Assembly (NCBI GenBank): GCA_030271595.1 | Contig: JARXKO010000002.1 | Coordinates: 1 to 6,355 of the forward strand | Source: Pseudomonadota bacterium | GTDB taxonomy: Bacteria; Pseudomonadota; Alphaproteobacteria; Sphingomonadales; Sphingomonadaceae | Reading direction: 5' to 3' | DNA length: 6,355 nucleotides | Shown here: positions 1 to 5,165 of the stretch, one piece after another | Layout of the letters: every line of letters starts with the position of its first letter | Position numbering within the stretch: the stretch's first letter is position 1 | The notes under the pieces: model-generated | Database searches by the model: none | The model's input: only the letters and a program-made list of their open reading frames with translations | Told to the model about the DNA's origin: nothing | Position numbers and translations under genes: made by a program

Positions 1-74
1 TCGTCGATGGCCACCAGACCAATGCCTGGCTGACCCGCTTCGTCGAAATCCTGGAAAGATGGCCCGCGGCCTGA
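1..74 (+). CDS. 3' end of an unidentified protein gene (partial)
   Basis: An open frame enters from the left edge (first full codon at 3) and ends at TGA 72-74. The visible tail is 23 residues, beginning [10 protein letters not shown] and ending LERWPAA. It has the amphipathic character of a C-terminal helix but carries no motif I can assign to a family. The frame stays open to the window edge and stops shortly before a tRNA gene, which fits a true gene end. With so few residues it could also be a chance open frame, so no function is proposed. Confidence 0.45.
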   Translation, partial: VDGHQTNAWLTRFVEILERWPAA

Positions 75-94
75 GGTCCGTCAGCGCTCACCAA

Positions 95-171
<77 letters not shown>

Positions 172-198
172 AACGCGGTCCGCGCGGCTTAGCGGCGA

Positions 199-1290
199 CT
201 AGCCGGAGCGGCAAGACTCCCCCAGAAACCCGGCCAGCGCTCGGTGCAGCTGGCGCCGCTTGGACCCGACAACCATCCCGACATGCCCCGAGTCAATCGC
301 CAGGGCCGGGCCCTTCGTGGCGGTCGCCGCCGGGGCAATGCGGTCGTTGGCAGCAGTGATGGTGAGCAGCGGCACATCGAGCCGCTCGCTGATCGCCTTG
401 CCGCCGACGTGCCAGCGGCCGCGGCCAGGCAAATCGGCGCCGAACAGATTTTCGATCAGCTCCTTGGCAGCGGGATAGGGCAGGGCCTCCCCGCCATTGG
501 CCCAATCTTCCAGCGCGACGAAGCGGCGGGCCGGAGGGCTGCCCGGATCGAGCTCGTCGAACTCGGCGAATTTGCTCACCGTCCGCAACGGATCGAGCGA
601 CCAGAAGGCCGCCTGCAGTAATTCCATCGGCAGAGCCCCGAGCGACTCGGCGCCGGCCCGGCTGTGCGCCCATAGCTGGTCGAGCGCCGCGCGAGAATCC
701 GCCGGGTAAGCGCCGAAATGCCACGGGCTTGCGAGAGTCGCGACGCGCTCGGTCTGGACGAGGTTCGCGGCCGCGATCGCCATTGTTCCGCCGAGGCAAT
801 AGCCGATCAACGCCGGCGGCTCACCGATCGCCTCAATTAGCGGCACGAGATAATGGTCGATGTGGGCGGTGACGCTCAGCCCGGCGCGGCCATCGGCGCG
901 CCCCCAATCGAGCAGGAGCACGCGCCGGCCCATGGCTTTTACGGCTTCGGCGAGCGACGTTTCCTGGTCGAGGTCGAGGATCCGCGGCGGATTGATCAGC
1001 GAGGGGACGAGCAGCGCCACCGGCCCGCTGCCGCCATGATCGCGCAAGCACACCCCGTCGATGCGCGCGCAATCGGGCAGGAGCGGACGCGCTGGACCGC
1101 GCTCGGCGAGCTCATAGCTGCGCAGCCCGGCGAGGGCGCGGCGCGCCAGTGCGGGATCGCTTTCGCCGGCCTTGCGGACAAGCTCGAGGAACAACGGCAA
1201 CGGGCGCGGCGCGCGCTCGCTTGCCGGTTCATGTTGCAGTGCACTATCGTCTGCTATTAGAGCGCCTTTCGGGTTGCTGGAGCGGATCAT
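199..1290 (-). CDS. PhaC-like alpha/beta hydrolase (class III PHA synthase family)
   Basis: This is a 363-residue protein when started at the ATG at 1290. Three PHA-synthase landmarks are visible: VPSLINPP (about residues 95-102), LLDWG (126-130), and the lipase-like box GYCLGG (163-168) with cysteine rather than serine as nucleophile (Cys165). The rest of the triad is probably Asp316 in AANDRIAP and His336 in DSGHVGMVVG. Length and spacing resemble the catalytic PhaC subunit of class III synthases, about 355 residues in Allochromatium, rather than the roughly 600-residue class I enzymes. No PhaE partner gene is present, so it may be a stand-alone synthase-like enzyme, a thioesterase or a depolymerase. 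Polymerising activity is not shown by sequence. The gene diverges from phaR. The start is uncertain: the ATG at 1290 has no good ribosome binding site and its first 30 codons overlap the likely phaR promoter. Clear family similarity begins only around RPLPLFLELV, and a TTG-started extension to 1332 is less likely. Confidence 0.85.
   Translation of the reverse strand: MIRSSNPKGALIADDSALQHEPASERAPRPLPLFLELVRKAGESDPALARRALAGLRSYELAERGPARPLLPDCARIDGVCLRDHGGSGPVALLVPSLINPPRILDLDQETSLAEAVKAMGRRVLLLDWGRADGRAGLSVTAHIDHYLVPLIEAIGEPPALIGYCLGGTMAIAAANLVQTERVATLASPWHFGAYPADSRAALDQLWAHSRAGAESLGALPMELLQAAFWSLDPLRTVSKFAEFDELDPGSPPARRFVALEDWANGGEALPYPAAKELIENLFGADLPGRGRWHVGGKAISERLDVPLLTITAANDRIAPAATATKGPALAIDSGHVGMVVGSKRRQLHRALAGFLGESCRSG
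1234..1260 (+). promoter_or_regulatory. Candidate phaR promoter with TGC-rich PhaR-type operator
   Basis: Just upstream of phaR, in locally AT-richer sequence, TTGCAG (1234-1239) and TATTAG (1255-1260) can serve as -35 and -10 boxes with 15-bp spacing, slightly short. Overlapping the -35 is TGCAGTGCA (1235-1243), a TGCA-G-TGCA symmetrical motif. PhaR proteins of other alphaproteobacteria are known to bind TGC-rich sites and to repress their own genes, so autoregulation here is a reasonable inference. The region also lies inside the 5' coding part of the PhaC-like gene if that gene starts at 1290. Confidence 0.35.
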
Positions 1291-1810
1291 GGCCAAATCA
1301 TCGGACAAGGTGACGATCAAGAAATACGCCAACCGGCGCCTTTATGACACGGAAAGTTCGGCCTACATCACGCTCGACCGCCTGGCGCAAATGGTCCGCG
1401 ACGGGCGCGAGTTCGAAGTCCTCGATGCCAAGAGCGGCGACGACATCACCCGCCAGGTGCTGACCCAGATCATCGTCGACGAAGAATCGCGCGGGTCGAC
1501 CATGTTGCCGCTCAATTTCCTCAAGCAGATCATCGGCCTCTACGGCAATTCGATGCAGAATTTCGTGCCCCAATATCTGGAGGCGGCAATGGACGCGCTG
1601 AAGCGCAACCAGAGCGCGGCGCGCGATGCCTTCGGCGCCACGATGTTCGCCGAAATCGCGAAAAAGAACATGGCGATGTTCGAGGAAGCGGCGCAGGCGC
1701 TCGCCGGCAAGCCCGTGCCCAGCGACAAAGCCGCGTCCCCCGGTGACATGGATTCGCTGCGCGCGGAACTGGCCGCGCTCCAGGCCAAAGTCGAAAAGAT
1801 GGGCCGCTAA
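1289..1810 (+). CDS. phaR: PhaR, PHA/PHB accumulation transcriptional regulator
   Basis: This 173-residue protein has the two-part structure of alphaproteobacterial PhaR. The N-terminal PHB/PHA accumulation regulator DNA-binding domain (about residues 7-67) opens with the hallmark KKYANRRLYDT (11-21). The PHB_acc domain follows (about 70-110, containing LNFLKQIIGLYG). The Ala-rich C-terminal part ends in a heptad-like helix (about 154-173, LRAELAALQAKVEKM) that may support oligomerisation. In relatives such as Paracoccus and Rhodobacter, PhaR represses phasin and other pha genes and is released from DNA by binding nascent PHB. The ATG at 1289 is chosen because GGAG (1279-1282) sits 6 nt upstream and the conserved domain begins right after it. 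The frame stays open further upstream, but that stretch belongs to the opposite-strand gene. A small secreted-protein gene follows 2 nt after the stop, so the two are probably cotranscribed. Confidence 0.95.
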   Translation: MAKSSDKVTIKKYANRRLYDTESSAYITLDRLAQMVRDGREFEVLDAKSGDDITRQVLTQIIVDEESRGSTMLPLNFLKQIIGLYGNSMQNFVPQYLEAAMDALKRNQSAARDAFGATMFAEIAKKNMAMFEEAAQALAGKPVPSDKAASPGDMDSLRAELAALQAKVEKMGR

Positions 1811-1812
1811 GC

Positions 1813-2286
1813 ATGGCGAAGAGTGCGGCGTTTCTGGCCGGGCTGGCCTTGTCCGGAATCGCTGCAGCGCAGGCGCCGGTGCCGATCCAGCCGGCCTATG
1901 ACTACGGCATCGCCACTCCGCTCCCAGGCCGCTGGACCTACGCCCCGACCGCAAGCGGGAGCGCGGCCAGCTTTGCCGATGTCAGTGCGCGTCCATTGCT
2001 CACGCTGACCTGTGTCCGCGCCACCCGGCGGATCAGCATTGCGCGACCAGCCGCCGGTGCTTCGCCCTATCTCATGGTGTGGACCAGCGGCGAGCGGCGC
2101 AACGTCCCGGCGAGCTTCAACCCGGCCACGGGCCTCATCACCGCCGACCTGCCGGCCTATGACCGATTGTTCGACTCGATCGCGTTCAGCCGCGGCCGGA
2201 TCGCGGTCGGGCCGAGCAATGCCGGCGCGCTGGTGGCACCGCTGTGGCCCGAAACCATTCGCGTGGTCGAAGATTGCCGGGTGTGA
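1813..2286 (+). CDS. Small predicted secreted protein of unknown function
   Basis: This is a 157-residue protein. It opens with a signal-peptide-like stretch: Lys3, a hydrophobic core FLAGLALSGIAAA, and possible cleavage after Ala19 or Ala21. The mature part would be about 136 residues, periplasmic or surface-exposed. It has exactly two cysteines, Cys67 (TLTCVR) and Cys155 (EDCRV), which could form a disulfide joining an early strand to the C-terminus. Other notable patches are MVWTSGERR and LFDSIAFSRGRIAV. I recognise no named family; the pattern is loosely reminiscent of small periplasmic beta-rich proteins. Its ATG lies 2 nt after the phaR stop with no strong Shine-Dalgarno, so translation probably depends on ribosomes finishing phaR. 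A role in PHA metabolism is not implied by the sequence beyond this operon position. Confidence 0.8.
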   Translation: MAKSAAFLAGLALSGIAAAQAPVPIQPAYDYGIATPLPGRWTYAPTASGSAASFADVSARPLLTLTCVRATRRISIARPAAGASPYLMVWTSGERRNVPASFNPATGLITADLPAYDRLFDSIAFSRGRIAVGPSNAGALVAPLWPETIRVVEDCRV

Positions 2287-2384
2287 GAAGTCTCTTCGAT
2301 GGAAGTTCGCTTTGGCTGCGCAACGCCTACCCCAGCTCGGTGGCTCAAGCGCGAAGCGCAAGAGAGTTGCCGAATCTTCACCGC
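2287..2384. other. Intergenic stretch without recognisable gene
   Basis: Between the secreted-protein stop and the palindrome at 2385 I see no credible coding region, no ribosome binding site and no terminator with a U-run. A small AGCGC-GAA-GCGC self-complementary patch at about 2349-2360 is the only local structure and is weak. Confidence 0.5.
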
Positions 2385-2401
2385 ATTTCAAGTCTTGAAA
2401 T
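2385..2401. promoter_or_regulatory. Perfect 8-1-8 palindrome, candidate operator
   Basis: ATTTCAAG (2385-2392), one T, then CTTGAAAT (2394-2401) form a perfect inverted repeat. It is extended by GC on both sides if one extra T on the right is allowed. The sequence is AT-rich inside a GC-rich region and has no U-run, so it fits a dimeric repressor site better than a terminator. Its right arm overlaps TTGAAA, the -35 element of the promoter proposed next to it. The regulator is unknown; the motif is not TGC-rich, so it is not an obvious PhaR site. Confidence 0.5.
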
Positions 2402-2423
2402 TGCGGCCGATCCGACTCATCAT
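2395..2423 (+). promoter_or_regulatory. Candidate sigma-70-type promoter of the RNA element
   Basis: TTGAAA (2395-2400, five of six matches to TTGACA) is followed after 17 bp by CATCAT (2418-2423, four of six matches to TATAAT). Transcription would start near 2430, about 30 nt ahead of the small ORF with the very strong Shine-Dalgarno. The palindrome at 2385-2401 covers the -35 box, so a bound repressor would block this promoter. This is read by eye and not tested. Confidence 0.4.
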
Positions 2424-2459
2424 GCAATCCGCAATCACGCAGCGAAAGGAGGTGATCCG

Positions 2460-2510
2460 ATGTCTCATGGTTCAGCAGAGAGGTCGGAGGAGGTCGTTCG
2501 CACGCGCTAG
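2460..2510 (+). CDS. Possible 16-residue leader peptide ORF
   Basis: ATG (2460-2462) lies 7 nt after the core GGAGG of an exceptionally long Shine-Dalgarno (2444-2458). It opens a short frame to TAG (2508-2510) encoding MSHGSAERSEEVVRTR. The peptide is charged and hydrophilic with no membrane segment or known motif. Its value may lie in being translated: the stop codon is in the left arm of the hairpin 2509-2534, so a terminating ribosome would melt that hairpin. The ideal ribosome binding site argues for translation, but the peptide itself may have no function. Confidence 0.35.
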   Translation: MSHGSAERSEEVVRTR

Positions 2511-2553
2511 GCGCCAAGCGAATGGTTGGCACCTCCTTCAGCTGACCATGTCG

Positions 2554-2586
2554 AAGGGCATCGCTGCACGCGCAGCGGTGCCCTTT
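2554..2586 (+). terminator. Terminator-like hairpin, also carries CTGC-N4-GCAG
   Basis: The arms 2554-2567 and 2572-2585 pair over 14 bp with a single G-T wobble around the loop ACGC. The stem is followed by only a short T run (2584-2586), and a T5 run appears later at 2598-2602. The stem is strong, but the weak U-tract lowers confidence in efficient intrinsic termination. The loop-proximal part, CTGC-ACGC-GCAG (2564-2575), matches the CTGC-N(3-4)-GCAG form that I recall being described for PhaR sites in Rhodobacter. It lies about 100 bp upstream of the phasin-like gene, so it could also act as a DNA operator. Confidence 0.5.
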
Positions 2587-2674
2587 AACATGTCTGGTTT
2601 TTGACTCGCGCACAGGGCATTAGGGAACGGTTACGGCGCTGAAGTGTCTTTTGTTCGACCAAGGGAGTGAAGTA

Positions 2675-3238
2675 ATGGCCAAAACCGCGACCAAACGGAC
2701 GAAGAAATCCCCCGCGAAAAAACCTTCTTCGAGTTCGAAATCCAAAACCAGCACAGTCGACAAGCTGGCCAAGGCGGCGATGAGCAAGGAAATGCTCGCC
2801 GCCGGACTCGCTGCGGCGGCTGCAGCAATCAGTGCCAGCCCCAAAGCCCGCAAGGCAATCCGCGACGCCGGGCTGGATGCCGCCGACACCGCATCCAACG
2901 CGGCGTCGAGCATGATGTCGAGCGCGACCAAATTGGGCGCGCTGATCGCCGAAGCCGTGGCCGATGCCGCGCAGCGCGTGATGTCCGGCAAATGGGGCGA
3001 TTCTTCCCCCGCGCGCAAGCCAGCCGCCGCGAGCGCCGGCGCCAAGCGCAAGCCCGCCGCACGCAAGAAACCCGTCGCGCGCAAGAAACCCGCGGCGCGC
3101 AAAAAGCCCGCGGCGCGCAAGTCCGCGGCCAAGACCGGCGCGGCCAAATCGAGCACTGCAACCGCGCGCAAGCCCGCGTCGCGCAAGCGGACGGTGCGGC
3201 GCAAGACGGCGGCCAAACCAACCGCCCCGAAGTCCTGA
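2675..3238 (+). CDS. Basic Ala/Lys-rich histone-H1-like protein, candidate granule-associated protein
   Basis: This is a 187-residue protein in three parts. Residues 1-27 are lysine- and serine-rich (KRTKKSPAKKP). Residues 28-105 are alanine-rich and helical (LAAGLAAAAAAIS, then a long amphipathic stretch to AQRVMSG). Residues 112-187 are a disordered, strongly basic tail with six-residue repeats of the type RKKPAA. Such tails are typical of bacterial histone-H1-like proteins (AlgP) and of PhaF, a phasin whose tail binds DNA and helps segregate PHA granules; PhaM plays a similar role in Ralstonia. The middle part is not a recognisable standard phasin domain, so the PHA link rests on gene context (phaR and phaZ nearby). 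It may instead be a general nucleoid protein. The ATG at 2675 is preferred over an upstream TTG because GGGAG (2663-2667) lies 7 nt before it. It converges tail to tail with the ABC gene, only 13 bp apart, with no clear terminator between them. Confidence 0.8.
   Translation: MAKTATKRTKKSPAKKPSSSSKSKTSTVDKLAKAAMSKEMLAAGLAAAAAAISASPKARKAIRDAGLDAADTASNAASSMMSSATKLGALIAEAVADAAQRVMSGKWGDSSPARKPAAASAGAKRKPAARKKPVARKKPAARKKPAARKSAAKTGAAKSSTATARKPASRKRTVRRKTAAKPTAPKS
3062..3115 (+). repeat. Three 18-bp tandem units encoding RKKP(A/V)A
   Basis: Units start at 3062, 3080 and 3098. They differ only at a few positions, mostly synonymous (AAGAAA versus AAAAAG), plus one GTC for GCG that gives valine. Partial units flank them at 3047-3061 (RKPAA) and 3116-3130 (RKSAA). 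Such in-frame repeats change copy number by slippage, so tail length may vary between strains. Confidence 0.85.
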
Positions 3239-3251
3239 CGAAAAGGCGGCG

Positions 3252-5033
3252 CTAGGCCGCGTGCTGCTCGAACTGGAGCCGCGCCAGCCGCGCGTAGAGG
3301 CCGCTTTCGGCGGTGAGGCTGGCGTGGGTGCCCTCCTCGACGATTTTGCCGTGGTCCATGACCACGATCCGGTCGGCGGCGCGGACCGTCGCCAGCCGGT
3401 GGGCGATGACGATGGTGGTGCGATCGGCCATCAGCCGGTCGAGCGCGTCCTGGACCAGCCGTTCGCTTTCCGCATCGAGTGCCGAGGTCGCCTCGTCGAG
3501 CAACAATAAAGGCGCATCGCGGAGCAGCGCCCGGGCGATCGCCATGCGCTGACGCTGCCCGCCCGACAACCGCGCTCCGCCTTCGCCCATGAAGGTGTCG
3601 AGTCCCTCTGGCAGAGCGCGAAGGAAATCCTCGGCATGGGCGTCGCGCGCCGCCTGCCACAATTGATCGTCGCTGGCGTCCCAATTGCCGTAGCGAAGAT
3701 TGTCGCGCGCGGTTCCGGCGAACAGCAAGGTCTCCTGCGGAACCATGGCGATGCGCTGACGGATGTCGGCCGGATCGGCGTCCCTGAGATCGATTCCGTC
3801 CATCAGCACACGGCCCGATTGCGGGTCGTAGAACCGCTCGGCGAGCTGGAACAAGGTGGTCTTGCCGGCGCCCGACGGGCCAACCACGGCAAGCCGCTCT
3901 CGCGGCCGCACCGACAGGCTGAAATCGGCCAGCGCCGAGGTTTCCTTGCGCGTCGGATAATGGAAGGTGACGTGCTCGAAGCTGAGCTCGCCGCGCGCGG
4001 GCAGCGGCAGTTGGGCCGGACTGGCGGGCGCCTCGATGTCGGGTTTGGCGGCGAGCAATTCGCCGAGCCGCTCCGACGCGCCCGAGGCGCGCAACAGGTC
4101 GCCATAGGATTCCGACAAGGCGCCGAACGCGCCCGCGAGCAATGCGCCATAGAGGACGAAGGCGGCGATCGTACCGCCGCTCATCAAGCCCGACGACACG
4201 TCGATCGCGCCCTGCCAGATGATCATCGTGATCGCTCCGAACAGCAGGAAGATGACGGTCGCGGTCATGATCGCGCGCAGCAGCATCCGCTTCTTGGCGG
4301 TGGTGAACACACGCTCGACCGAATCGGCGAAGCGCGCGGCTTCGCGGCCCTGCTGGTTAAACGCCTGGACGATCTTCATCGCGCCGAGGACCTCGCTGGT
4401 GACCGCGCCGACATCGGCGATCCGGTCCTGGCTTTGGGTCGATACCGCGCGAACCTTGCGCCCGACGACGATGATCGGGATCACCACCAGCGGAACCCCG
4501 AGCAGCAGCATCGCCGCGAGCTTGGCCGACAAGGCGAAGAGGATGGCGATGCACACCGTGCCCATGACAAGGTTGCGCAACGCGACCGACAGAGTGGTGC
4601 CGACGACCTGCTCGATGATCGTCGTGTCGACCGTGATCCGGCTGGTGATCTCGGCCGGCCTGTTCTCCTCGAAAAAGCCGGGCGAGAGGCGCAGCAGGTT
4701 GCGGTGGACGGCAAGGCGGATGTCGGCGACGGTGCGCTCGCCGAGCCACGACACGAAATAGAAGCGGGTCGCGGTGGCGAGCGCCATGACCCCGACCAGA
4801 AGAAGCAGATATTCGAACCAGCGGGCGATGCTCGGGCCGCTGCCGGCGCCATTGGCGAAGCCCTTGTCGATGATCAGCTTGAACGCATAAGGCACGCCCG
4901 AGGTCGCGCCAGCGGCGACGAGCAAGGCCAGGCCGGCGATTGCGATATGTCCTGGATAGGCAATCGCAAACGACCACACCATGCGCAGGTTCTTGATCGA
5001 TTTGCCCTTGGGGCGGTTGGGGACGTTGGACAT
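3252..5033 (-). CDS. MsbA-type ABC exporter half-transporter (fused membrane and ATPase domains)
   Basis: This 593-residue half-transporter would work as a homodimer in the inner membrane. The N-terminal part has six probable membrane segments (about 28-50, 74-96, 148-168, 172-191, 255-275, 287-305). It also has the exporter-typical cytoplasmic stretch PGFFEENRPAEITSRITVD (118-136). The ATPase domain (about 345-590) is complete: Walker A GPSGAGKTT (385-393, Lys391), Q-loop Gln433, signature LSGGQ (489-493), Walker B LLLLDE with Asp513 and catalytic Glu514, and switch His545. Every key residue is intact, so it should be active. The family exports lipids, lipid A precursors, drugs or peptides; the substrate cannot be read from sequence and msbA identity is not claimed. 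The ATG at 5033 follows AGGCGG at 8 nt. It faces the histone-like gene at its 3' end and diverges from phaZ, so it is probably transcribed alone. Confidence 0.95.
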   Translation of the reverse strand: MSNVPNRPKGKSIKNLRMVWSFAIAYPGHIAIAGLALLVAAGATSGVPYAFKLIIDKGFANGAGSGPSIARWFEYLLLLVGVMALATATRFYFVSWLGERTVADIRLAVHRNLLRLSPGFFEENRPAEITSRITVDTTIIEQVVGTTLSVALRNLVMGTVCIAILFALSAKLAAMLLLGVPLVVIPIIVVGRKVRAVSTQSQDRIADVGAVTSEVLGAMKIVQAFNQQGREAARFADSVERVFTTAKKRMLLRAIMTATVIFLLFGAITMIIWQGAIDVSSGLMSGGTIAAFVLYGALLAGAFGALSESYGDLLRASGASERLGELLAAKPDIEAPASPAQLPLPARGELSFEHVTFHYPTRKETSALADFSLSVRPRERLAVVGPSGAGKTTLFQLAERFYDPQSGRVLMDGIDLRDADPADIRQRIAMVPQETLLFAGTARDNLRYGNWDASDDQLWQAARDAHAEDFLRALPEGLDTFMGEGGARLSGGQRQRMAIARALLRDAPLLLLDEATSALDAESERLVQDALDRLMADRTTIVIAHRLATVRAADRIVVMDHGKIVEEGTHASLTAESGLYARLARLQFEQHAA

Positions 5034-5105
5034 GTGGGTTGCCGCCTAGCAGTGTGGCCCGCTTGCCTCAATCGCCGCAATGACTGCGTTTAACCCCATC
5101 ATCGC

Positions 5106-5134
5106 TTGTCACGCGGCCAATGCGGGGCCACATT
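5106..5134 (+). promoter_or_regulatory. Weak candidate promoter for phaZ
   Basis: The 132-bp gap between the divergent ABC gene and phaZ must hold both promoters. TTGTCA (5106-5111, five of six matches to TTGACA) is followed after 17 bp by CACATT (5129-5134), a poor -10 box. A small inverted repeat, CGCA-N5-TGCG (5076-5088), lies upstream and might be a regulator site. I found no convincing promoter for the ABC gene on the other strand. Confidence 0.25.
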
Positions 5135-5165
5135 CGTTGCTTGCCGAAACTGATGGTGAGACTGG

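Larger units (their letters stand above)
2430..2586 (+). ncRNA. Candidate small RNA or leader with paired SD and anti-SD copies
   Basis: A short transcription unit can be assembled from a promoter-like sequence ending at 2423 and a terminator-like hairpin ending at 2586. Inside it, GAAAGGAGGTGATCC (2444-2458) is a 15-nt perfect complement of the usual alphaproteobacterial 16S rRNA 3' end. Further down, GGTTGGCACCTCCTT (2524-2538) resembles that 3' end itself, lacking only the AT of GGTTGGATCACCTCCTT. The two pair over 9 bp (2446-2454 with 2530-2538) and, past a 2-nt bulge, up to the AUG. A second hairpin (2509-2517 with 2526-2534, one mismatch) uses the same anti-SD bases, so the two folds exclude each other. 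A further AGGAGGT at 2488-2494 can also pair with 2531-2537. It may be a self-sequestering leader, a ribosome-interacting small RNA or a decoy. Orientation is inferred from the promoter and terminator positions. Confidence 0.45.

Noticed and set aside
1172..1288. Upstream extension of phaR by 39 codons
   Set aside because: The conserved PhaR domain and a good ribosome binding site both point to the ATG at 1289. The extension is antisense to the PhaC-like gene and covers the probable promoter.
1291..1332. Extension of the PhaC-like gene to a TTG at 1332
   Set aside because: The extra 14 residues lie antisense to the conserved start of phaR, and family similarity begins far downstream.
2444..2458. 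Fragment of a 16S rRNA gene on the minus strand
   Set aside because: The minus strand equals the 16S 3' end over only 15 nt and neither flank continues the match. A ribosome binding site on the plus strand, placed 7 nt before an ATG, explains it better.
2624..2656. GGAAC (2624-2628) as the -35 of a general-stress (EcfG-type) promoter for the basic-protein gene
   Set aside because: No matching CGTT -10 element is found at the expected spacing; the nearest TGTT is too far away.
2620..3684. Minus-strand open frame of 354 codons spanning the basic-protein gene and the ABC gene end
   Set aside because: It overlaps two well-supported genes and encodes Ala/Arg-rich repeats that simply mirror the RKKPAA codons.
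3636..5093. Long plus-strand open frame (485 codons) opposite the ABC exporter gene
   Set aside because: It is antisense to a complete ABC transporter with every motif intact. Its predicted protein is a low-complexity mix of Arg, Asp, Gly and Ala typical of GC-rich shadow frames, and it has no recognisable domain.
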